From NCBI GenBank assembly GCA_013696945.1, contig JACCXQ010000206.1, positions 1 through 9,636 on the forward strand: a DNA stretch of 9,636 nt. Reading direction: 5' to 3'. Position 1 is the first letter of the stretch, and each line of letters begins with the position of its first letter. This DNA comes from Chloroflexota bacterium. GTDB lineage: Bacteria > Chloroflexota > Limnocylindria > Limnocylindrales > CSP1-4. Both the position numbers and the translations under genes were made by a program. Under the pieces are notes generated by a model. The model was given only the letters and a program-made list of their open reading frames with translations. It made no database searches and had not been told where the DNA came from. Below, piece by piece: positions 1-4,875 of this stretch.

Positions 1-137
1 GATTCGACCTTCGAAGCCTGGAGGGCGGATTCTTCGAGGGCATGGCGATCGACCTCCACATCGACGATGCGTCGCGCAGCTACCACGTGCCATTGCTCAT
101 CGCACCGTACGCCGTCACGACCTACCGGGGGAGCTGA
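1..137 (+). CDS. uraH: 5-hydroxyisourate hydrolase, C-terminal part (transthyretin-like)
   Basis: Only the last 44 codons lie in the window, in the frame beginning at base 3 and ending at TGA 135-137. The visible tail ends VPLLIAPYAVTTYRGS. It matches the C-terminal signature of transthyretin-related HIU hydrolases, in which the final YRGS tetrapeptide is nearly invariant and contributes to the active site at the tetramer interface. An upstream His in the segment SYHVPLL also fits the family. The enzyme hydrolyses 5-hydroxyisourate, the product of urate oxidase, to OHCU. It is the first visible gene of a same-strand run followed 7 bases later by uraD, its pathway successor, so co-transcription is very likely. 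The N-terminus, promoter and full length are outside the window. Confidence 0.9.
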   Translation, partial: FDLRSLEGGFFEGMAIDLHIDDASRSYHVPLLIAPYAVTTYRGS

Positions 138-144
138 CCGCGCC

Positions 145-726
145 GTGACCGACCCCGCGACGCGGCTGCCGTCCATGCGCGAACTGGATCAGATGGACCT
201 CGCTTCGTTCACGGCCGCGCTCGGGGTGTTGTTCGAAGGCGCTACGTCCTTCGTGGCCCGCCTCGCGGCCGATCGGCCGTTCGGCACTTACGACCAGATG
301 GTGGACCGGGCCCGTGTCGTGGCCCTGGCCATGCCCGAGACGGAGCAACTCGCGCTCATCGACGCCCACCCTCGGATCGGTGCACCGCCGGCGGCGGTCT
401 CGCCGCTCTCCTACGAGGAGCAAGGCTACGATCGCGAGCCGGACGGCCTGTCTGCCACGGCCGACGAGGAGGCCGCGCGGCAGCGCCTCCGCCTCGATCT
501 CGAGCGGCTCAACGACGCCCACGAGGCCCGCTTCGGCTTCAGGTTCGTCATCTTCGTGGCGGGCCGTCCGCGGCAGGATATCGCGAAGCATATGGAAGCC
601 AGCCTGGGAGCCGATCGCGAAGCGGAGAAGCGGCGAGCGCTCGCTGACATCATCGAGATCGCACGCGACCGGTTGCGCCGGATCGGTGCGCCCGATGGGT
701 GGAGCACGGCAAAGGAGGCGGGTTGA
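145..726 (+). CDS. uraD: OHCU decarboxylase (2-oxo-4-hydroxy-4-carboxy-5-ureidoimidazoline decarboxylase)
   Basis: This enzyme decarboxylates OHCU to S-allantoin, the third step of urate breakdown. I chose the GTG at 145 (193 aa) because a GGGGAG ribosome site lies at 128-133 and the gene then begins 7 bases after the preceding stop. ATG 175 (183 aa) is the alternative and still keeps the whole conserved domain. Family landmarks, numbered from GTG 145, are: LASFTAALGVLFEG near residue 20, HPRIGAPP with catalytic His75, the SxxEQ-like segment SYEEQ with Glu92, then LNDAHEARFGFRFVIFVAGR (about 122-141), and a C-terminal helix rich in Glu and Arg. An open frame continues upstream to ATG 67, but that part lies inside the HIU hydrolase gene and looks non-coding. 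The 3' end overlaps the likely TTG start of uox, suggesting translational coupling. Confidence 0.93.
   Translation: MTDPATRLPSMRELDQMDLASFTAALGVLFEGATSFVARLAADRPFGTYDQMVDRARVVALAMPETEQLALIDAHPRIGAPPAAVSPLSYEEQGYDREPDGLSATADEEAARQRLRLDLERLNDAHEARFGFRFVIFVAGRPRQDIAKHMEASLGADREAEKRRALADIIEIARDRLRRIGAPDGWSTAKEAG
711..718 (+). promoter_or_regulatory. Ribosome binding site deciding the uox start
   Basis: AAAGGAGG lies inside the last codons of uraD, four bases before TTG 723. The GTG at 699 in the same frame lies upstream of this site, so the site supports initiation at TTG 723. The spacer is on the short side. Confidence 0.6.
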
Positions 727-1646
727 AGACGGAGATCCACTACGGCAAGGCACAGGTCTCGACCTACCGCACCTACGCCACTCCGCTGGAGGGCGTGACC
801 CCGATCCCAGAGTCACCCTTCACCCGGCGCCCCAATGTCCTCATGGGCGCTGAGATCGACGTCAAGGTCCTGGGCGAGTCGTTCCTGGCCGCCTACACGG
901 AGGGCGACAACCGCCTCGTCGTGGCCACCGACACGATGAAGAACTTCATCCACCGCGAGTCGCTGGCGTTCGATGGCTCGACCCTGGAGGGCTGGCTCTT
1001 CTTCATCGGGCGGCGGTTCCTCGAGACCTACCCGCACATGGAGCAGCTCGAGATGGCGGGCCGCGAGTCTCCGTTCCACGCCGCCCGCGTGCCACGGGAC
1101 GGGGGTTGGGCCGACAGCGGGGTCCTCTTCCACCGCGGCCATGGCGACCGGGCGACCGCGTCGGTCGGGCTCGACCGAGCCGCCGACGGGACCATCTTCC
1201 CGACCGACCTGCGCAGCGGCCGCGCCGACCTCCAGATGGTCAAGGTCTCGGGCAGCAGCTTCGCCTCCTTCGCGCGGGACGAGTACACGACGCTCCCCGA
1301 GCGCCCCGACCGACCGCTCTACATCCACTGCGACATCGGCTGGCGCTACGACGATCCGTGGATCGCCATCACCCCCGACGCCTCCCGCTACGTTGCGCAC
1401 GAGCAGGTCGTCGGCCTCGCCGCGACCGTCTTCGATGAGTTCGTGAGCCTTTCGATCCAGCACCTGGTGCACGAGATCGGGCAGCGGATGCTGGCGCGCT
1501 GGCCGCAGCTCGTCGAGGTCTCGTTCGAGGCGCAGAACCGGCTCTGGGACCTCTCGCACACGTCCGAGTCGGACGAGCGGGTCAAGGTCTACACGGATCC
1601 ACGGCCGCCGTATGGCCGCATCGGCCTGGTGCTCCGCCGCGACTGA
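723..1646 (+). CDS. uox: Urate oxidase (uricase)
   Basis: This is cofactor-free uricase: urate + O2 gives 5-hydroxyisourate + H2O2. The product is 307 aa from TTG 723, close to the usual length of about 300 for the family. Compared from memory with the Aspergillus flavus enzyme, the key residues are present. Lys9 (YGK) and Thr69 (VATDT) form the catalytic Lys-Thr pair. Phe180, followed by the motif RDEYTTL (185-191), Arg197, Gln246 and Asn272 match the substrate- and O2-binding positions Phe159, Arg176, Gln228 and Asn254. The start is TTG because it carries the AAAGGAGG site and its first residues, KTEIHYGKAQVSTYRTY, match bacterial uricase N-termini. A GTG at 699 would add eight residues. 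TTG 723 overlaps the uraD TGA as TTGA, so translation is probably coupled. No peroxisomal-type or secretion signal is visible. The stop codon abuts the stop of the facing gene. Confidence 0.95.
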   Translation: MKTEIHYGKAQVSTYRTYATPLEGVTPIPESPFTRRPNVLMGAEIDVKVLGESFLAAYTEGDNRLVVATDTMKNFIHRESLAFDGSTLEGWLFFIGRRFLETYPHMEQLEMAGRESPFHAARVPRDGGWADSGVLFHRGHGDRATASVGLDRAADGTIFPTDLRSGRADLQMVKVSGSSFASFARDEYTTLPERPDRPLYIHCDIGWRYDDPWIAITPDASRYVAHEQVVGLAATVFDEFVSLSIQHLVHEIGQRMLARWPQLVEVSFEAQNRLWDLSHTSESDERVKVYTDPRPPYGRIGLVLRRD

Positions 1647-1650
1647 TCAG
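1641..1650. other. Zero-gap convergent stop codons (TGATCA)
   Basis: The uox stop TGA (1644-1646) is followed directly by TCA (1647-1649), the complement of the TGA stop of the nucleotidyltransferase. Together they form the palindrome TGATCA. There is no intergenic space, so any terminator for either gene must lie within the coding region of the other, and the two transcripts overlap. Confidence 0.9.
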
Positions 1651-2264
1651 CGAACTCGCAACCGTTCCAGGTCGGCCGGAGTATCGACGTCTGGGTCCTC
1701 GCATTCGACATCGATGAAGACGGCGAGCGACGGCTGCGAGGCGACGAGCGGCCCGAACCCGCGTTCGCCGTGCAGCATCGATGCGAGCCCCCATGCGCTC
1801 CGCCGGACGAGCACCGGATGGCCAGGTGCGCCGGAATCACCGAACCTTGGCACGATGAAAGCGGCATCCGCCGTGGTTTCGGCAGCCTCGCGGAGCCGCG
1901 CGACAAGGTCGGCGGAGAGCAGCGGATGGTCGCCGAGCACGATGAGGGCGGCTTCGATGTCCGTCCCGGTGCGAGCCGCTGCCTCGAGTCCGAGCCAGAC
2001 CGAGCTGCTCAAGCCCTCGTCCGGCTCGTGATTGCGCAACCGCTGCTCGTCGTGCCAATCGATCGCATGCTCGATCGCCTCGGCATGGTGACCCAGCACG
2101 ACGATCGTCCGTGCCGGACGAAGTGCCGCCACCCGATCGAGCACGTGCTGGAGGAGTGGCTTCCCGTCGAGGAGCGCAAGGAGCTTGATCGGTGCCTCCG
2201 GCGAATCTGCCGCGAACCGTGACCCGGCGCCGGCCGCAAGGACGATCACTACGACCCGAGCCAT
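1647..2264 (-). CDS. MocA/MobA-like nucleotidyltransferase (probable molybdenum cofactor cytidylyl- or guanylyltransferase)
   Basis: A 205-aa GT-A-fold NTP transferase. The N-terminal LAAGAGSRF (9-17) is the nucleotide-binding glycine loop, PIKLL carries the conserved Lys28, EGLSSS lies at 83-88, LGDHP (110-114) supplies the metal-binding Asp112, GHPVL lies at 149-153, and the chain ends with DVDTPADLERL, typical of MocA. MocA-type enzymes add CMP to molybdopterin for xanthine- and CO-dehydrogenase-family hydroxylases. A role in maturing a xanthine dehydrogenase that feeds the adjacent urate pathway is therefore reasonable, but it is inferred from position. No such dehydrogenase lies in the window. 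ATG 2264 is preferred over GTG 2270 because the protein then starts MARVVVIVLAAG. No convincing ribosome site is visible upstream, so initiation may be weak, leaderless or coupled to the upstream frame 35 bases away. Confidence 0.85.
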   Translation of the reverse strand: MARVVVIVLAAGAGSRFAADSPEAPIKLLALLDGKPLLQHVLDRVAALRPARTIVVLGHHAEAIEHAIDWHDEQRLRNHEPDEGLSSSVWLGLEAAARTGTDIEAALIVLGDHPLLSADLVARLREAAETTADAAFIVPRFGDSGAPGHPVLVRRSAWGLASMLHGERGFGPLVASQPSLAVFIDVECEDPDVDTPADLERLRVR

Positions 2265-2298
2265 CTGCACGGCCCGACTCTAGCGGCCAGGAGGAGCG

Positions 2299-2698
2299 CT
2301 ACCCAGGGCGCCGCCAGACGCGTAGGCCAACATCCGAGTAGACACTCGGCTGGCCATCTACCAGAATGCACACGACGCTGTCCCCGAAGCGGGGTGGCCC
2401 GGGCTGGCCTGGAGCTACCGGTGCCAGCCGGCGGAGATCGCCGAGGTCGACCGGACCGTCGAAGACGATCACGAACGCCGGGGTATCAACATCGAGCTCT
2501 GGCGCGCGACCAAGCGTTGGGGAACACCTCCCCCATGACCTGCGACGCCCGAGCGACCTCGAACGCGGCCACAACCTCGCCGCGTGAGCCGAGACATCGC
2601 GCGACGCGCGGGTCGGTGGCGTTGGCTCCCGCGCGGGCGAATGCACCTGCGACGAGCGCAGCCATCGCCACACCAGCCGCTCCGCGTCGTCTCCTCAC
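2299..2698 (-). pseudogene. Small exported hypothetical protein interrupted by a one-base frameshift
   Basis: Two minus-strand frames join into one plausible small protein. The 5' part reads from GTG 2698: a basic start (RRRR), then a hydrophobic stretch GVAMAALVAGAFARAGANA resembling a signal peptide, then DPRVARCLGSRGEVVAAFEVARASQVMGEVF. That frame hits a stop soon after 2500. The next frame continues with APELDVDTPAFVIVFDGPVD, later VVCILVDGQPSVYSDVGLRVW, and stops at TAG 2299-2301. The span is 400 bases, one more than 133 codons, so one extra base explains the break. The likely site is between about 2500 and 2530, where GGGGG and CCCC runs occur on the coding strand. Codon use looks coding in both halves. 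Two Cys residues could form a disulfide after export. I do not recognise the family. Sequencing error, a recent pseudogene, or two overlapping frames are all possible. It lies 35 bases upstream of the nucleotidyltransferase on the same strand. Confidence 0.5.
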
Positions 2699-2918
2699 GT
2701 AGCGCGGGACGTTGCGCTCCGGACACACCGAAGTCAATGGCCACTCATCCCGGATGGAGCCAAGGCAGGGCGATCGGCGTGTTCGTGGCCACATACCTAT
2801 CGACGAAGGAAACGACCCCGTGGCCAGTGATAGGGCTCGGCGGCACCTAAGCGAGGCGAATCGGTCATCCGGGACGAACCTGGCGACCGGCGAACGGGCG
2901 CGAGGACGCACCGACTGT

Positions 2919-2975
2919 GGGTTCGCCGCCGATCAGCTGTGGGTCCTTGGTCGATAGGTTGCCCGCGGCGAACCC
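2919..2975. repeat. Perfect 11-base inverted repeat
   Basis: GGGTTCGCCGC at 2919-2929 is the exact reverse complement of GCGGCGAACCC at 2965-2975, with 35 bases between the arms. It could form a hairpin in the 3' end of the minus-strand lipoprotein transcript. No U-run follows, so a classical intrinsic terminator is not supported. Confidence 0.65.
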
Positions 2976-2983
2976 GCGGCGAA
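2962..2983. repeat. Tandem 11-base direct repeat
   Basis: CCCGCGGCGAA occurs twice with no gap, at 2962-2972 and 2973-2983. The first copy supplies most of the right arm of the neighbouring inverted repeat, so the duplication may have arisen by slippage at a hairpin. Confidence 0.75.
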
Positions 2984-3009
2984 AGGAAGCGTCGCGCGGA
3001 AGGAAGAAA

Positions 3010-3050
3010 GGGTCGCACGAACGAAGGGTCGCACGAACGAAGGGTTGCGC
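3010..3050. repeat. 16-base tandem repeat, two full copies and a degenerate partial copy
   Basis: GGGTCGCACGAACGAA occurs exactly at 3010-3025 and 3026-3041. It is followed by GGGTTGCGC (3042-3050), a nine-base partial copy with two differences. The array sits 35 bases beyond the stop of the lipoprotein gene, next to the other repeats of this gap. Confidence 0.85.
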
Positions 3051-3084
3051 TAGCGCGGCGGCGCTCCGTGGGAGCACTCGTGCG

Positions 3085-3780
3085 CTACTCGTCGATCGCG
3101 TCCAGGGCGGCGATATCGAGCGAGCAGCTCTCCAGCGTGCCGGCGAGCGAGAGGGCCGCATGGCCGATCGTGACATCCGATGGCACCCCTTCCTCCCCGG
3201 CGAGCCACCCGGCGACCCACGCACGGGCCTCATCGGGACGCGCGCCGCGGTACGAAGTGGCCGCCAGGTCGCCCAGGAAGGCTCCTGCGAGCGCCGCATC
3301 GGGCGTCCCGAACTGGGTGACGAGCGCGGTGAGGTGGCGCACGCGATGTTCGTCCGTGGCGTCGATGACAACGCTGTAGTCGATGGTGCCGTCCTCGCTC
3401 GTCGCCCAGCACGACCACTCTTCGCCGAGCTCCGAGGCATCCGTCTGGGAGCACTCCAACCCGGCTCGCTCGAGCGTCTGCTGAACGCGGGTGAGCCCGA
3501 GCCCGGTGATGTAGCGCGGCGCGCCCGGATCGGTGACGCCGGCACCATGCGATGCACCCTCATCGGTGGCGACCCCAGCGGGCGATGTCCCCGGCTCGGG
3601 CGCCGGTCGCGGGAGCCTGACACCCTCGGTCGCCGGCTTGCCAGGGGCTGCATTCGGCGCGGCGGCGGCAGCCGAGGCCCGCTCGTCCGGGCCGCCCGAA
3701 GCGCCCCCACAACCCCCAGCGAGCAGTGCGACGCTGAGCGCGACGAGCACGGCCCCCCATCGGCCGGTGGGAATGGCCAT
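3085..3780 (-). CDS. Lipoprotein of unknown function
   Basis: A 231-aa protein that I do not recognise beyond its export signal. Residues 1-23 form a lipoprotein signal peptide: a short N-region with Arg7, the hydrophobic run AVLVALSVALL, and a lipobox ending AGGC, with Cys24 as the expected lipidation site. Residues 25-88 are a low-complexity Ala/Pro/Gly/Glu linker, as is common for surface lipoproteins. A compact domain of about 140 residues follows. It has three Cys residues (110, 124, 219), of which Cys110 and Cys124 could form a disulfide, and conserved-looking aromatic and acidic stretches (EEWSCWATSEDGTIDYSVVID). The ATG at 3780 is supported by GGAG at 3786-3789 with a 5-base spacer. 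The gene is divergent from the zinc-ribbon gene (218 bases between starts), and its 3' side faces the repeat cluster. It is likely anchored on the outer face of the membrane. Confidence 0.82.
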   Translation of the reverse strand: MAIPTGRWGAVLVALSVALLAGGCGGASGGPDERASAAAAAPNAAPGKPATEGVRLPRPAPEPGTSPAGVATDEGASHGAGVTDPGAPRYITGLGLTRVQQTLERAGLECSQTDASELGEEWSCWATSEDGTIDYSVVIDATDEHRVRHLTALVTQFGTPDAALAGAFLGDLAATSYRGARPDEARAWVAGWLAGEEGVPSDVTIGHAALSLAGTLESCSLDIAALDAIDE

Positions 3781-3921
3781 CGAGGCTCCGGGCCCTCGAT
3801 CGCGTCGCGGCCGCCACTGGGGCGGTGGCCGGGCGGCGCCCAGCCATCATGCGCGCATCCGCGCCGGTGCGCGAGGGCATCCGACGTGCCGGAAGTGCGC
3901 CGTACCGTGACCCGTGCCTCA

Positions 3922-3927
3922 TATCAT
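3922..3927 (+). promoter_or_regulatory. Possible -10 element for the zinc-ribbon gene
   Basis: TATCAT matches five of six bases of the sigma-70-type -10 consensus and stands out in GC-rich surroundings within the divergent intergenic region. The start site would fall near 3934, giving a leader of about 65 bases. No good -35 is visible 16-18 bases upstream, so this is weak. Confidence 0.25.
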
Positions 3928-3981
3928 GGGGACTCGGCACGCCACGACCCAGCCGTGGCTCGTCTCCGCGCCACTCAGCCC

Positions 3982-3989
3982 AGGGAGGA
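3982..3989 (+). promoter_or_regulatory. Ribosome binding site of the zinc-ribbon gene
   Basis: AGGGAGGA lies nine bases before ATG 3999. It excludes the much earlier in-frame start at 3825, whose extra 58 residues are Arg/Pro/Ser-rich and look non-coding. Confidence 0.75.
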
Positions 3990-3998
3990 AGCGACGCG

Positions 3999-4682
3999 AT
4001 GGCCATGGCGCGCATGCCGCGGTACGACATCTCGAACGACGGGATGGGCCCGTACGCGATCTTCTACTGCGACCGCTGCAACCGGGAGTACCGCAGCAAC
4101 CCCAGCATCAAGGCGACCATCAAGGAGAACGTCCAGCGCGGCGCCCTCGGTGGTTTCCTGCGCAACATCCCCATCGTGGGCGACTCGGCCGCGAACGAGG
4201 TCGAGAACGACCGCTACCGGACCGACATGTCAGCCGAGGAGCTCCAGACGGCCTGGGATGGGACCAAGCAGTTCTTCCGCGAGTGCCCCACCTGCCACCA
4301 GATCGTCTGCATCCCCGACTTCGACGAGCCGACCGGGTTCTGCGACGAGGACTCGCCCCGCAAGGCGGAGGTCGAGGCGGCCAAGGCGCAGCAGGCCGCG
4401 GTCGCGTGGAAGGGCGTGGCCGATGTCTTCGGTATCACGGGCGCCGTCCAGAAGGGCATGGCCAATGCCGCCGCCCAGCAGCAGGCGCAGGCGGGCACGG
4501 GAGCGACGGGTGCACCGACCGGCACGCCGTGCTCGAACTGCGGGACCGCCCTCGCGCCGGAGGCGAAATTCTGCGCGAATTGCGGGACGCCGACCCCGCA
4601 GCCCAAGGCCTGCACGAAGTGCGGGACGGAGCTCGCGGCGGGCGCCAAGTTCTGCGCGAACTGCGGGACGCCGGCCGCCTAG
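3999..4682 (+). CDS. Cysteine-rich protein with two C-terminal zinc ribbons, function unknown
   Basis: A 227-aa cytoplasmic protein with four CxxC-type clusters. The N-terminal domain (about 20-118) has Cys24/Cys27 (CDRC) and Cys96/Cys99 (CPTC), which could jointly bind one zinc, plus Cys104 and Cys115. Between them lies a small-residue segment, GALGGFLRNIPIVG (48-61), that could be an amphipathic or membrane-contacting helix. An Ala/Gln-rich helix (about 120-165) and a Gly/Thr linker lead to two zinc ribbons: Cys178/181/192/195 and Cys205/208/219/222. Each reads CxxCGTxL(x)nKFCANCGTP and resembles the zinc-ribbon (DZR-like) modules common in bacterial regulatory or scaffold proteins. There is no signal peptide. 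The two ribbons suggest binding to protein or nucleic acid, but no activity can be assigned. The gene stands alone, divergent from a lipoprotein gene and followed by hairpins. Confidence 0.85.
   Translation: MAMARMPRYDISNDGMGPYAIFYCDRCNREYRSNPSIKATIKENVQRGALGGFLRNIPIVGDSAANEVENDRYRTDMSAEELQTAWDGTKQFFRECPTCHQIVCIPDFDEPTGFCDEDSPRKAEVEAAKAQQAAVAWKGVADVFGITGAVQKGMANAAAQQQAQAGTGATGAPTGTPCSNCGTALAPEAKFCANCGTPTPQPKACTKCGTELAAGAKFCANCGTPAA
4530..4679 (+). repeat. Duplicated zinc-ribbon module, period 81 bases
   Basis: The two C-terminal ribbons are an in-frame duplication with a 27-residue period (Cys178 to Cys205). The segment AKFCANCGTP is identical in both at the protein level, while the DNA differs at synonymous sites (AAATTC versus AAGTTC, AATTGC versus AACTGC). 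This points to an old duplication kept by selection on the protein. Confidence 0.8.
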
Positions 4683-4718
4683 ATCACGCCGACCGATCCA
4701 AGCCCGGAAAAGGGAAGC

Positions 4719-4748
4719 CGGCGGGCCCAGGGACGCTCGGGCCCGCCG
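4719..4748. terminator. Hairpin downstream of the zinc-ribbon gene
   Basis: CGGCGGGCCC (4719-4728) pairs perfectly with GGGCCCGCCG (4739-4748) around a 10-base loop, 37 bases after the zinc-ribbon stop. The stem is all G-C. No U-run follows, so it is a terminator-like hairpin of the kind seen in high-GC genomes rather than a classical one. Confidence 0.55.
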
Positions 4749-4772
4749 ACATCGAAGCGGAGATCAGGTTTA

Positions 4773-4807
4773 GGCCGCGACCGGGACCCGTCCTTCCCGG
4801 CCGCGCC
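4773..4807. terminator. Second hairpin in the convergent gap
   Basis: CCGGGA (4781-4786) pairs with TCCCGG (4795-4800) around an 8-base loop. The stem extends outward as GGC(C)GCG against CGCGCC with one bulge and one mismatch. It could serve transcripts from either side. Confidence 0.45.
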
Positions 4808-4820
4808 GTGTCACATGCGA

Positions 4821-4868
4821 TCCGTTCCCGCCCCCGGACGGTGGGCTGCGCAGCGCGCAGGGAACGGA
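4821..4868. terminator. Third hairpin, close to the subtilase stop codon
   Basis: TCCGTTCCC (4821-4829) pairs perfectly with GGGAACGGA (4860-4868). An inner hairpin, CTGCGC-AGC-GCGCAG, occupies 4846-4860 and would compete with the outer one. It lies 8 bases beyond the stop of the minus-strand subtilase, the expected place for its transcript end. Confidence 0.5.
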
Positions 4869-4875
4869 CCGGGGT

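Larger units (their letters stand above)
2699..3084. other. Gene-free stretch with clustered short repeats
   Basis: About 390 bases separate the broken exported-protein gene from the stop of the lipoprotein gene. Open frames here are Arg/Ser/Pro-rich, lack motifs and look like composition artefacts. The left half (2699-2900) presumably contains the promoter of the minus-strand gene pair, but I see no convincing -35/-10 pair. The right half (2919-3056) holds an inverted repeat, an 11-base tandem duplication, a 16-base tandem repeat and the palindrome GCGCTAGCGC (3047-3056). These lie downstream of the lipoprotein gene and may act in its transcript end. Confidence 0.6.

Noticed and set aside
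115..816. Minus-strand frame of 233 codons opposite uraD
   Set aside because: uraD on the plus strand has clear family motifs. The antisense product is Arg/Gly-rich with no recognisable feature.
813..1559. Minus-strand frame of 248 codons opposite uox
   Set aside because: It lies wholly antisense to urate oxidase, whose active-site residues are all present. The product is low in complexity and has no ribosome site.
2486..2530. Programmed ribosomal frameshift in the small exported protein
   Set aside because: No slippery heptamer is visible at the switch point and there is no obvious reason for a fusion product. An indel is simpler.
2962..3050. Possible CRISPR array
   Set aside because: The repeats are 11 and 16 bases, directly adjacent with no spacers, and there are no cas genes.
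2865..3710. Minus-strand frame of 281 codons overlapping the lipoprotein in another frame
   Set aside because: It is extremely rich in Arg, Ser and Pro, whereas the overlapping frame has a signal peptide and lipobox.
3849..3858. Palindrome ATGCGCGCAT in the divergent intergenic region
   Set aside because: It is short and expected often in such GC-rich DNA. It has no second copy and no relation to a promoter that I can see.
2917..4773. Plus-strand open frame of 618 codons across the lipoprotein and zinc-ribbon genes
   Set aside because: It is Arg/Ser/Pro-rich, lacks motifs, runs antisense to a gene with a clear lipobox and out of frame with a gene with clear zinc ribbons. It is an artefact of high GC content.
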